From positions 520,010-582,552 of the forward strand of contig NZ_CP026498.1 of NCBI RefSeq assembly GCF_002953255.1: a stretch of DNA of 62,543 nucleotides, given 5' to 3'. Positions 56,504 through 62,543 of the stretch are shown here, piece after piece. The position numbers and the translations under genes are program-made. Below the pieces are notes generated by a model. The model ran no database searches. It saw only the letters and a list, made by a program, of their open reading frames with translations, and was not told the DNA's origin. How positions within the stretch are numbered: the first letter of the stretch is position 1; every line of letters begins with the position of its first letter. Source of the stretch: Streptomyces sp. CB01881. Its GTDB lineage: Bacteria; Actinomycetota; Actinomycetes; Streptomycetales; Streptomycetaceae.

Positions 56504-57475
56504 TCAGGCCACCTCGAAGCCGTGCCGGACGCGGTCGAAGCGGCCGGCCGCCAAGTCCTCGTCGGTGATCCAGAACGAGACGTTGACGCACTCGCCCCAG
56601 TCCACGTCCAGGGCCCGGTTCTCGATCTGGAGCAGCGGCCGGTGGCCCTCGGGGCGGCCGGTGTCGGTGTCGCACCAGCCAAGTACCCGCACGTCGGGGC
56701 GGGGCAGGTGGTCCCGGAAGTCCGCGGCGAGGTCGAGGGCGATCATGAAATCGTCCGGGAAGAGGTTCTCCAGCTCGCAGTCCTGGTAGGAGGGCGCGGA
56801 GAGCTGCCAGGCGGCCCGGACCGGGACGGCGGCGACGGCGGGGGTGGTCAGCTCGCTCTCGGGGGCGCGCCGGGGCGGCGCGCCGGCGGGGACGTGCAGG
56901 ACCCGGCAGCCGCGGCCGCTGAAGTCGGAGATCCAGTCGTCGTGGAAGAAGAGGAGCAGTCCGTCCTCGGGCAGTGGCCAGTCGCCGCCGACGCCGCCGA
57001 CGTCTGTGGCCCGGAAGGCCTCCGCCAGCCCGGCACAGTCGAGCCCGGCGAGGAACTGCATCGGCCGGCCGGCGAACCCGGGCCACTCGGTGCCGTCCGG
57101 CAGTGCGGGCAGGCCGCCGAGCCGCCCTGCCCCGGGGCCGGTGGAACCGGTGGCGCCGGGGTGGGGGTCACGGTCGGGGGTCGCGTCGGCGTCCGCGCCG
57201 GTGGGCTTGGCGTCGACGTCCGTGCGGGTGGTCTCCGCGTCGAGTACCAGGGAGGGCCGGAACAGTCCGTCGACCAGCGGCGCGGTCTCCGCGTCCGCCC
57301 GCGCGCGGATCGCCTCGTACACGGCGAAGGGCAACGGAGGCCCGGGGCGGCCCGGAGGCGTCCCGCCCGGGCGCGCGGTGGTCCAGCCCGAACGGGTGTC
57401 GTCCCGGCTGGTCGCGGCGGGGGTCGTGGTCGGCGCCCCGGACTCGGGCGCATCGGTGGTCAGCGGTTCGGCCAT
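56504..57475 (-). CDS. DUF1963-type protein (second in window)
   Basis: The 323-aa protein begins at ATG 57475 with a Thr/Pro/Arg-rich start, then RLGGLPALPDGTEWPGFAGR, PMQFLAGLDCAGLAEAFRAT, DWPLPEDGLLLFFHDDWISD and RPDVRVLGWCDTDTGRPEGH, PLLQIENRALDVDWGECVNV, SFWITDEDLAAGRFDRVRHG. The order (GGxPxLPxGxxWP, FLAQIDL, DGxLxFFxD, ...ISxxDLxxxxFDxV) is that of DUF1963/YwqG. It is longer than the member at 26098. Function is unknown. Confidence 0.88.
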   Translation of the reverse strand: MAEPLTTDAPESGAPTTTPAATSRDDTRSGWTTARPGGTPPGRPGPPLPFAVYEAIRARADAETAPLVDGLFRPSLVLDAETTRTDVDAKPTGADADATPDRDPHPGATGSTGPGAGRLGGLPALPDGTEWPGFAGRPMQFLAGLDCAGLAEAFRATDVGGVGGDWPLPEDGLLLFFHDDWISDFSGRGCRVLHVPAGAPPRRAPESELTTPAVAAVPVRAAWQLSAPSYQDCELENLFPDDFMIALDLAADFRDHLPRPDVRVLGWCDTDTGRPEGHRPLLQIENRALDVDWGECVNVSFWITDEDLAAGRFDRVRHGFEVA

Positions 57476-57508
57476 GGGCCCAAGCCTGCCATCCGGGTCT
57501 GACAAGCC

Positions 57509-57572
57509 GTGCGTCCGTGTGTCAGCAGCTCCCGGCGTCCGTGCGTCCGTGTGTCAGCAGCTCCCGGCGTCC
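57509..57572. repeat. 32-bp direct duplication
   Basis: A 32-base unit starting GTGCGTCCGTGTGTCAGCAG is repeated exactly back to back (57509-57540 and 57541-57572) in the promoter region of the leftward DUF1963-type gene, starting 34 bases upstream of its ATG. Confidence 0.88.
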
Positions 57573-57661
57573 GTGCGGCAGGCGTCCCGGCATCCGCGCA
57601 TCAGGAGGCTGTGCATCAGGCAGGTCGTGCGGACGTGCCGACATGCGGACGTGCGGACGGC

Positions 57662-57700
57662 CCGTCAGGCGCCGGCACGGGGGTGGCCGGCGCCTGACGG
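57662..57700. terminator. Stem-loop terminator of the secreted 169-aa gene
   Basis: CCGTCAGGCGCCGGC and GCCGGCGCCTGACGG form a perfect 15-base-pair stem with a 9-base loop, about 50 bases after the leftward gene ending at 57753. Confidence 0.92.
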
Positions 57701-57752
57701 GGGTTCGGGGGCCCTCCGCGGGATTCCTGGTGGGCCCGGGTCGCGGGGTGGC

Positions 57753-58262
57753 TCAGGAGCAGGTGACCTCGTTGCCGGGGACGTCGAGGATGCCGGAGTC
57801 GGTGGCCGTGCCCGCCGCGTACTCGTCGTAGATGTAGGTGTAGAAGTCGATCCGCGCACCGGAGCCGCAGGCCGAGTCGGCGGCGATCTCGTAGGTGAGC
57901 GTGACGGTGGTGGTGGCACCGGCCGCGACGGGCACGGTGTGGTGGACCACTCCGCTGGTGGCACCGGTGTCGCACGCGCTGACGTTGCCGCCGCAGGAGG
58001 AGAACGCGTACTTCAGCCCGGTGTTCTGGGTGGTTCCGTAGGTCGGCTGGATGGACTGGTAGACGAACTGCACGGGGGTGTCGTGCGGGTTGGTCAGGGC
58101 CAGGGTGAGCGTGACCGAGGAGCCCGGGGGCGCCGTCGCCTTGTCCGAACTGACGGCCAGCAGTGGGGTGTCGGCCTGGGCGGGGGCGGCCGAGAGGAGC
58201 AGACCGATGACGAGGGCCAGGATCGCGGTAATTCCGAAGCGGCTCACATATGTTCTGCGCAT
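57753..58262 (-). CDS. Secreted beta-sandwich protein (169 aa)
   Basis: The signal peptide is MRRTYVSRFGITAILALVIG with LLLSAAPAQADTP cleavage near residue 31. The mature part resembles a DUF11/CARDB-like Ig fold: LLAVSSDKATAPPGSSVTLT, LALTNPHDTPVQFVYQSIQP and TVPVAAGATTTVTLTYEIAA. Five cysteines (SSCGGNVSACDTG, SACGSG and the C-terminal TCS) suggest disulphides. Probably a cell-surface or secreted protein; no enzyme motif. ATG 58262 was used. Confidence 0.75.
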   Translation of the reverse strand: MRRTYVSRFGITAILALVIGLLLSAAPAQADTPLLAVSSDKATAPPGSSVTLTLALTNPHDTPVQFVYQSIQPTYGTTQNTGLKYAFSSCGGNVSACDTGATSGVVHHTVPVAAGATTTVTLTYEIAADSACGSGARIDFYTYIYDEYAAGTATDSGILDVPGNEVTCS

Positions 58263-58532
58263 GACCAAGGAGCGTAGGGGCCTTCGCCGCCCGCCGCGCC
58301 GGTCTCCGCCCCGACCCGTACTGGCATATGACAGCGGAGCGGACGCGGCGGGCCATTGCCTACGCTCCGCCCTGCCCGGAGGGTGCCCGTCCCCCTACCC
58401 TCGGGCCGCGCCCGCTCCCCTCGCACACCACTCGGCGCCGGCGCCGATCGGTCTCCGGCCGGCGCCGGCACGCCACGTACCGGCGCGCACGAACCCCGCA
58501 CGTGCCGGGCATCGGCACCGGTCAGGCAGCGG

Positions 58533-58730
58533 TCAGACGGCACCGCTCACACGGCGCCGGTCAGGCGGCACCCCGGTCACCGGGGCGGGGGCGGCTTCGA
58601 GCGGCAGGTCGACGACCGTCGGTTTGGCGGTCACCTCCGCGGCGTTCGACTGGGCCCCTGCGGCCAGAACCAGCAGGGGCGCCAGTACGGCGGCGGCGGC
58701 CCCGGCGGTGATCATGCGGCGCATTGTCAT
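58533..58730 (-). CDS. Small secreted peptide (65 aa)
   Basis: ATG 58730 has a strong ggaggg site ten bases upstream. The product is a signal peptide (MTMRRMITAGAAAAVLAPLL, VLAAGAQSNAA) and a short mature part of about 35 residues (EVTAKPTVVDLPLEAAPAPV, TGVPPDRRRVSGAV) without cysteines. Such short secreted peptides are common in Streptomyces and rarely characterised. It is the only support for coding in this stretch. Confidence 0.6.
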   Translation of the reverse strand: MTMRRMITAGAAAAVLAPLLVLAAGAQSNAAEVTAKPTVVDLPLEAAPAPVTGVPPDRRRVSGAV

Positions 58731-59035
58731 GAGGTCTGGACCCTCCTTCGACACGGGCGGGGTGTCCCGGTGACGCGGACGCCGGTGCGGCGCGTGGGGG
58801 CACCGGCCCCGGCGTCCGCGGTCCCGGGACAGCTGGTGAGCTCGGCACCTGGTCGGTGACCGGTGCCTGTGCCGAATCCTCGCAGCGGGCGCCGACGCAG
58901 CAACATCCCGTATTCCTGGGGGTGTTCGCCCCCGGGGCGCGCTTCCTCCCGGGAGGCTCCCGGCAGCCTCCTGCGGTTCCCGCCCTGCCGTCGGCATGCG
59001 CCGACCACACGGGCCGGGCTCCCCCGCGGCCGGAC
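58731..59035. other. Intergenic region between small peptide gene and MocR gene
   Basis: In 305 bases I see only the promoter side of the small peptide gene and the 3' side of the leftward regulator gene. No convincing frame, repeat or perfect stem-loop stands out. Confidence 0.45.
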
Positions 59036-60532
59036 TCAGAGGGGCGGCGGCAGGATGCCGCAGAGTGCGGCGACCGCCGCCTGGTAGGTATGGTCCGGCG
59101 GCGTGGCGTAACCGACCACCAGGCCGTCGGTCGCGGGCATCTCGTCCCGCCCCGTCAGCGGGTGCCGGTAGTCGGCCAGTCCGTCCACGGCCAGCCCACG
59201 GTAGGTGGCCGCCTTGAGCACCGAACGCTCGGTGCCGGGCGCCAGCCGGAGCACCGCGTGCAGCCCGGCCGCGATGCCGGACACCTCGATGTGCGGTGCC
59301 CGCGCGGCCAGGGCGGCCACCAGGTGGTCGCGGCGGTCCCGGTAGCGGCGGCGCATCCGGCGGACGTGCCGGTCGTAGCCGCCCGACTCGATGAACTCGG
59401 CGAGCGTCAGCTGGTCGAGCGCGCTGGCCCAGGCCTCGCGCTCGCCCTTGGCGGCCAGCACCCGGTCGACCAGGTGGTCGGGCAGCACCATCCAGCCGAG
59501 CCGCAGCGCGGGCGTGAGGCTCTTGCTCGCGGTTCCGAGGTAGACCACCCGCTCCGGGTCGAGCCCTTGCACCGCGCCGACCGGCTGCCGGTCGTAGCGG
59601 AACTCGCCGTCGTAGTCGTCCTCCAGGACCAGCCCGCCGCGCCCGCGCGCCCAGTCGACCACCGCCGACCGCCTGGCCGCGTGCAGCGGTCCCCCGGTCG
59701 GGAACTGGTGGGCGGGGGTGAGCAGCGCCGTCCGGACCTCGGGCAGCCCGGCCAGCCCGCCGACCAGCGCGCCGTCCTCGTCCAGCGGCAGCGGCACGGT
59801 GGTCACCCCCGCCCTCGCCAGCAGCCCGCGGTGGAAGGCCAGCCCGTAGGCCTCCACGGCCAGCGGCCCGTTCTCGCGCGCGGGCAACACGGCGCCCTCG
59901 CCGTCGAACAGCAGCCGCAGCGCGTGGGCGAAGCCGGAGCAGACGACGATCCGCTCGGGATCGGTACGCACCCCGCGTGCGCGGGCCAGGTAGTCGGCGA
60001 GGACGGCCCGCAGCTCGCGCCGCCCCCGCGGGTCGCCCGGACCGAAGGCCTCGTTGGGTGCGGCGGTGATCGCCCGACGGCCGGCGGCGAGCCAGGCCGC
60101 GCGCGGGAAGGAGGCGGCGTCGGGCTGGCCCTGGCGCAGGTCGTGCGCGATCGGGCGGGGCGGGGACACCCGTCGGGCCCGGCTCGGGGCAACCGGCTCG
60201 GCGCGGTCGGCGACGGTGGTCCCCGATCCCTGCCGGGCGGTGAGCCATCCCTCGGCGACCAGCTCGGCGTACGCGTCGGCGGCGGTGTTGCGGGCGACGC
60301 CGAGGTCGGCGGCGAGGGTGCGGTAGGGCGGCAGCCTGGTGCCGGGGGCGAGACGGCCGCTGCGGATCGCCTCGCGCAGGGCTGCCATCAGCGCCGCACG
60401 GCGGCCGCCGGTGGCGGGCAGGTCGAGGTGCAGGTCACTGCCGGAGGCGGCGGCCGCGGCAGAGGTGGCGGAGCCGGCGGTCGGGGCGGAGCCGGCGGTC
60501 GAGGCGGAGCTGGCGGTCGGGGTGTCCGTCAT
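59036..60532 (-). CDS. MocR-type regulator (second)
   Basis: A winged helix (LREAIRSGRLAPGTRLPPYR, TLAADLGVARNTAADAYAEL, VAEGWLTARQGSGTTVADRA) is joined to an aminotransferase fold: QGQPDAASFPRAAWLAAGRR, GLVLEDDYDGEFRYDRQPVG, VYLGTASKSLTPALRLGWMV with the PLP Lys of ASKS. Length 498 aa. The N-terminal 30 residues are Ala/Ser/Thr/Gly repeats encoded by 15-18-base tandem units. ATG 60532 was chosen over GTG 60538 because AGGG lies nine bases before it. No divergent target gene is obvious. Confidence 0.9.
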   Translation of the reverse strand: MTDTPTASSASTAGSAPTAGSATSAAAAASGSDLHLDLPATGGRRAALMAALREAIRSGRLAPGTRLPPYRTLAADLGVARNTAADAYAELVAEGWLTARQGSGTTVADRAEPVAPSRARRVSPPRPIAHDLRQGQPDAASFPRAAWLAAGRRAITAAPNEAFGPGDPRGRRELRAVLADYLARARGVRTDPERIVVCSGFAHALRLLFDGEGAVLPARENGPLAVEAYGLAFHRGLLARAGVTTVPLPLDEDGALVGGLAGLPEVRTALLTPAHQFPTGGPLHAARRSAVVDWARGRGGLVLEDDYDGEFRYDRQPVGAVQGLDPERVVYLGTASKSLTPALRLGWMVLPDHLVDRVLAAKGEREAWASALDQLTLAEFIESGGYDRHVRRMRRRYRDRRDHLVAALAARAPHIEVSGIAAGLHAVLRLAPGTERSVLKAATYRGLAVDGLADYRHPLTGRDEMPATDGLVVGYATPPDHTYQAAVAALCGILPPPL

Positions 60533-60630
60533 GGTCACGAACCCTATCGCCGGGCAGCCGGCGACCCTGGGGCGGGCGGGCCGCCCCGGGGCCGCCGGGC
60601 GGGTGCCCCGCGACGGGGGCCGGCCTCGGA

Positions 60631-60918
60631 TCAGTCGATCCGGATCGAGTTGACGATGTACGAGCGCACGTCGTTGCGGGTGCGCTCGGCGAGCGTCGAG
60701 TCCGTGGAGTAGGCACTGACCGTCAGCCAGGTGTTGCCGGCCTGCGGGACGCAGACAATGGTGGTGATCACGTCGTTGTTGCCGCCGATGACCTGGTAGT
60801 CGCCGTCGCCGGCGAGGTCCCAGACCTGGAAGCCCTGGCTCTCCACCGCGGCCTGGGCCAGGCCGAGACAGTCGCCGAGGGTGTCGTTCTTGGTGAAGGT
60901 GCCCCAGTGCGCGAACAT
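60631..60918 (-). CDS. Hypothetical 95-aa protein
   Basis: ATG 60918 follows aaaggaag. The protein reads MFAHWGTFTKNDTLGDCLGL, AQAAVESQGFQVWDLAGDGD and YQVIGGNNDVITTIVCVPQA, continuing with a strand-rich VSAYSTDSTLAERTRNDVRS. It looks like a compact alpha/beta domain without export signal. I recognise no named family. It has lower GC and more AT-ending codons than the neighbours. Confidence 0.7.
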   Translation of the reverse strand: MFAHWGTFTKNDTLGDCLGLAQAAVESQGFQVWDLAGDGDYQVIGGNNDVITTIVCVPQAGNTWLTVSAYSTDSTLAERTRNDVRSYIVNSIRID

Positions 60919-61320
60919 GTGGGTCTTCCTTTCGCTCCGTGAGCCGGACCGTCCGTCACGGGCCGCCGCTGCGGCCCGTGCATCGAGCTTCGGGCGGCGG
61001 ACGTCCCGGGGGCACGGGGCCTGGGGCCCATCCCTGCCCTGCGCCGGAACCGGGACGGGGCAGGGACGGGGCAGGGATAGGCCTGGGCGGGACGGGGCGA
61101 GGCCGGACGGGACCGGGACCGCGGGGGCACAGGCCACCTCGGCGGGGCGCGGGCGACCCGCGGGTCAGGAGCGCGCTGTCCACGCTCCGGCAGGGAAAGT
61201 GGGCCTGATCCGACCGGGTGGTACGACTGCTGCACCCGAGGCGAATCGTGACCGCCTTCGAGTGGTCATATCGGCGGATTGTGCGATGTCAGGCGTGTCG
61301 CCTGGATATTCCTTCCGGGC
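60919..61320. other. Divergent intergenic region
   Basis: These 402 bases separate the leftward 95-aa gene and the rightward chaplin-like gene. A run of GGGAC/GGGGC elements (ACGGGGCAGGGACGGGGCAG) fills about 61050-61110. Near the chaplin-like start an AT-richer CATATCGG and GCGATGTCAGGCGTGTCGCC (with a GGCG...CGCC pairing) could be promoter elements. I see no gene. Confidence 0.45.
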
Positions 61321-61662
61321 ATGACCAACACCAGGAAGTACCTGTTCGCCGTCGGCTTCAGCGCCGCGCTGGCCGTCATATCCGCCGGTCCCGCCTTCGC
61401 GGGCGACTGCGACAGCGCCGGGTACAGCGCCCACGCCATGGCCCCGGCCGTGGCCCCCGCCGTCGCCCCGCCCGCGGGGATCGCCGACGGCCTGCTGCTC
61501 GACGGCTCGCAGGGCGGGACCACCTGCATCAACACCGGCAGCGCCACCGCCAGCGGCATCGTGACCGGCTCCCCGGGCGTGCTCTCCGGCAACCAGATCC
61601 AGATCCCGATCAACGCGCAGTTCAACATCTGCGGCAACAGCATCTCCCTCCTCGGCGGATAG
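61321..61662 (+). CDS. Chaplin-like secreted protein
   Basis: The 113-aa precursor has a signal peptide (KYLFAVGFSAALAVISAGPA, cleavage near FAG). The mature part ends GIVTGSPGVLSGNQIQIPIN and AQFNICGNSISLLGG. The SPGVLSGNxIQxPxxxxxNxCGNSxxxxG pattern matches the chaplin (DUF320) domain of aerial-hypha surface proteins, although only one of the two usual domain cysteines is present and the domain ends early. It may be a divergent short chaplin. ATG 61321 lacks a strong ribosome-binding site. A terminator follows. Confidence 0.6.
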   Translation: MTNTRKYLFAVGFSAALAVISAGPAFAGDCDSAGYSAHAMAPAVAPAVAPPAGIADGLLLDGSQGGTTCINTGSATASGIVTGSPGVLSGNQIQIPINAQFNICGNSISLLGG

Positions 61663-61694
61663 GCCCGCACCGCTTTCCCGTCCGCCCCCACTAC

Positions 61695-61737
61695 GAAGGG
61701 CTGCGGTCCCCGGCTTCCCCCGGGACCGCAGCCCTTC
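61695..61737. terminator. Stem-loop after the chaplin-like gene
   Basis: GAAGGGCTGCGGTCCC and GGGACCGCAGCCCTTC form a perfect 16-base-pair stem around an 11-base loop, between convergent genes. Confidence 0.93.
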
Positions 61738-61774
61738 CCGCTTCCCGGGCGTGCCACCCGGGCGCCGGACCTCC

Positions 61775-62302
61775 CTACGGGACCACGGTCACCGGCCAGC
61801 GCCCCGCCTTCACCAGCCTCACCGCCACGGAGCCGATCACCCGGTGGCCGGCCTGCTCCGAAGCGCCGACGACGACGGCGTCCGCCTGCAGGTCGTCCGC
61901 CATCCTGGCCAGCCCGGTGAACGGGTCGCCGCGGACGGTCAGGAAGCGCCACTCCACCCGCCAGACGTCGCGCAGCCGGTGCTCGGCCTCGCGCAGCGCG
62001 GCCAGCAGCTCATCGGCGATCTCCTGGGTGGTCTCCTCGACGGCCGCGCCCGCGAGCGCGGTGGCCGCACCGAGGACGGGCTGCACGTACGCCACGGCGA
62101 GGGTCGCGTTCTGCCGCCTGGCAAGCCCGGCCGCGTAGGCGGTGGCCCGCCAGGAGGAGTCCGAGCCGTCCAGCCCGGCCAGGATCATCTTCGGCCCGTC
62201 GGTCCCCAGCTCGAACCCGGCCGGGGCGACCGCCGCCCCCGGCTCCCCCGCAGGCCCCCCCGGCACCGACAGGCTCCCCGGCGCCGCCGACGACCTCTGC
62301 AT
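61775..62302 (-). CDS. Universal stress protein (UspA fold)
   Basis: The 175-aa protein starts at ATG 62302 with an Ala/Pro/Gly-rich extension of about 35 residues, then KMILAGLDGSDSSWRATAYA AGLARRQNATLAVAYVQP, the ATP-binding DGSxxS start, and DLQADAVVVGASEQAGHRVI GSVAVRLVKAGRWPVTVVP, the closing Usp strand. The GxxGxxxxxxxxxGS loop is only partly kept (GASEQAGHRVIGS). It is a single Usp domain. Tandem Usp genes accompany dormancy and redox responses in actinobacteria. Confidence 0.9.
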   Translation of the reverse strand: MQRSSAAPGSLSVPGGPAGEPGAAVAPAGFELGTDGPKMILAGLDGSDSSWRATAYAAGLARRQNATLAVAYVQPVLGAATALAGAAVEETTQEIADELLAALREAEHRLRDVWRVEWRFLTVRGDPFTGLARMADDLQADAVVVGASEQAGHRVIGSVAVRLVKAGRWPVTVVP

Positions 62303-62543
62303 CGCTCTCGTTGCTCATGACCCGAGGCTATTGCGGCACAGCGGGTGACGGCATGGGGCGCGGTGGGTGAGGGCTGTGGTGCGGGCCACCCCGGGACGGG
62401 CGGACCGGCAGGGCTTCCGGCACGGGCCGCCGGGGACCGGTCACACACCGTCGACCATGTGCCCGGCCTCACAGCCCTCCCGGTGTGGCCCGGACCACTT
62501 CCGGGCCATGTTCGATCTTGAAAAATGGGGCATTTGGCTTCAA
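62303..62543. other. Right-edge non-coding stretch
   Basis: The promoter side of the universal stress gene, then 240 bases with only weak frames. The last 35 bases are AT-richer (cttgaaaaatggggcatttgg) and may be part of a promoter for a gene outside the window. Confidence 0.4.

Noticed and set aside
58533..60248. 571-aa minus frame running from the small peptide gene into the MocR region
   Set aside because: The frame inside 59036-60248 is out of phase with the MocR protein. Only the 65-codon end with its own ribosome-binding site is credible.

Overview
The window is very GC-rich actinobacterial DNA, with GTG starts, strong third-position GC and GC-rich antisense frames left open. A family 2B encapsulin of the EshA type, a chaplin-like protein, a candidate DasR operator in front of a chitinase, MmyB-type XRE and MocR regulators and a DUF6126 peptide together point to Streptomycetaceae (Streptomyces, Kitasatospora or a close relative). 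I cannot name the species. It is a chromosomal-type segment of about 60 mostly short transcription units, rich in secreted proteins and small regulator/enzyme pairs. I saw no tRNA, rRNA, CRISPR array, intact insertion sequence or prophage.

Layout. 0-9.8 kb: a secreted metzincin protease with a lectin tail (cut by the left edge), two tandem-repeat arrays, a ribosome-hibernation-type protein, a 21-bp minisatellite and a single protein joining a cytochrome P450 to a class I terpene cyclase. The last is followed by a DUF6126 peptide, an ArsR-fold regulator, a secreted protein and a deacetylase fragment. 9.9-16.6 kb: GH3 hexosaminidase, a MocR regulator/methyltransferase pair, a MarR regulator/EamA exporter pair, an NAD(P)-binding reductase and a cyclophilin. 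16.7-26.9 kb: an MMPL transporter, a secreted tripeptidyl-aminopeptidase-like hydrolase, an MmyB-type regulator/epimerase pair and a second-type EF-G behind a likely leader peptide. 27-29.7 kb: an arsenic-resistance island (arsN, arsC, aquaporin and arsR as an ATGA-coupled operon, with divergent arsI). 29.9-36.6 kb: a patchwork of regulator/enzyme pairs (HxlR/enoyl-CoA hydratase, TetR/epoxide hydrolase, HxlR/quinone reductase) with two transposase remnants. 36.7-43.9 kb: small membrane and lipoprotein genes, then a PQQ locus (a beta-propeller gene and pqqA, pqqC, pqqDE, pqqB) that carries two frameshifts, one nonsense codon and one CTG start. 44-50.3 kb: lytic transglycosylase, TerD protein, an M20 domain fragment, a methyltransferase and a GH18 chitinase. 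50.5-62.5 kb: a YidD-domain protein, a DUF4239 protein, a Thr/Pro-rich surface protein, the family 2B encapsulin shell, a membrane protein, a DUF1963 protein, small secreted proteins, a second MocR regulator, a chaplin-like protein and a universal stress protein.

How it works together. The most unusual protein is the P450-terpene cyclase fusion, which keeps the diagnostic residues of both halves and would make and oxidise a terpene in one chain. The encapsulin belongs to a shell family known to package terpene cyclases, but it has no cargo gene beside it; a link between the two is only a hypothesis. The arsenic island is coherent: reduction (ArsC), channel exit (aquaporin), acetylation of arsinothricin-like compounds (ArsN) and C-As bond cleavage (ArsI), all under an ArsR with a palindromic operator. 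The PQQ locus appears to be decaying, although sequencing error has to be excluded. Several divergent pairs have clear palindromes in their shared promoters, so local one-regulator-one-enzyme control is the common pattern.
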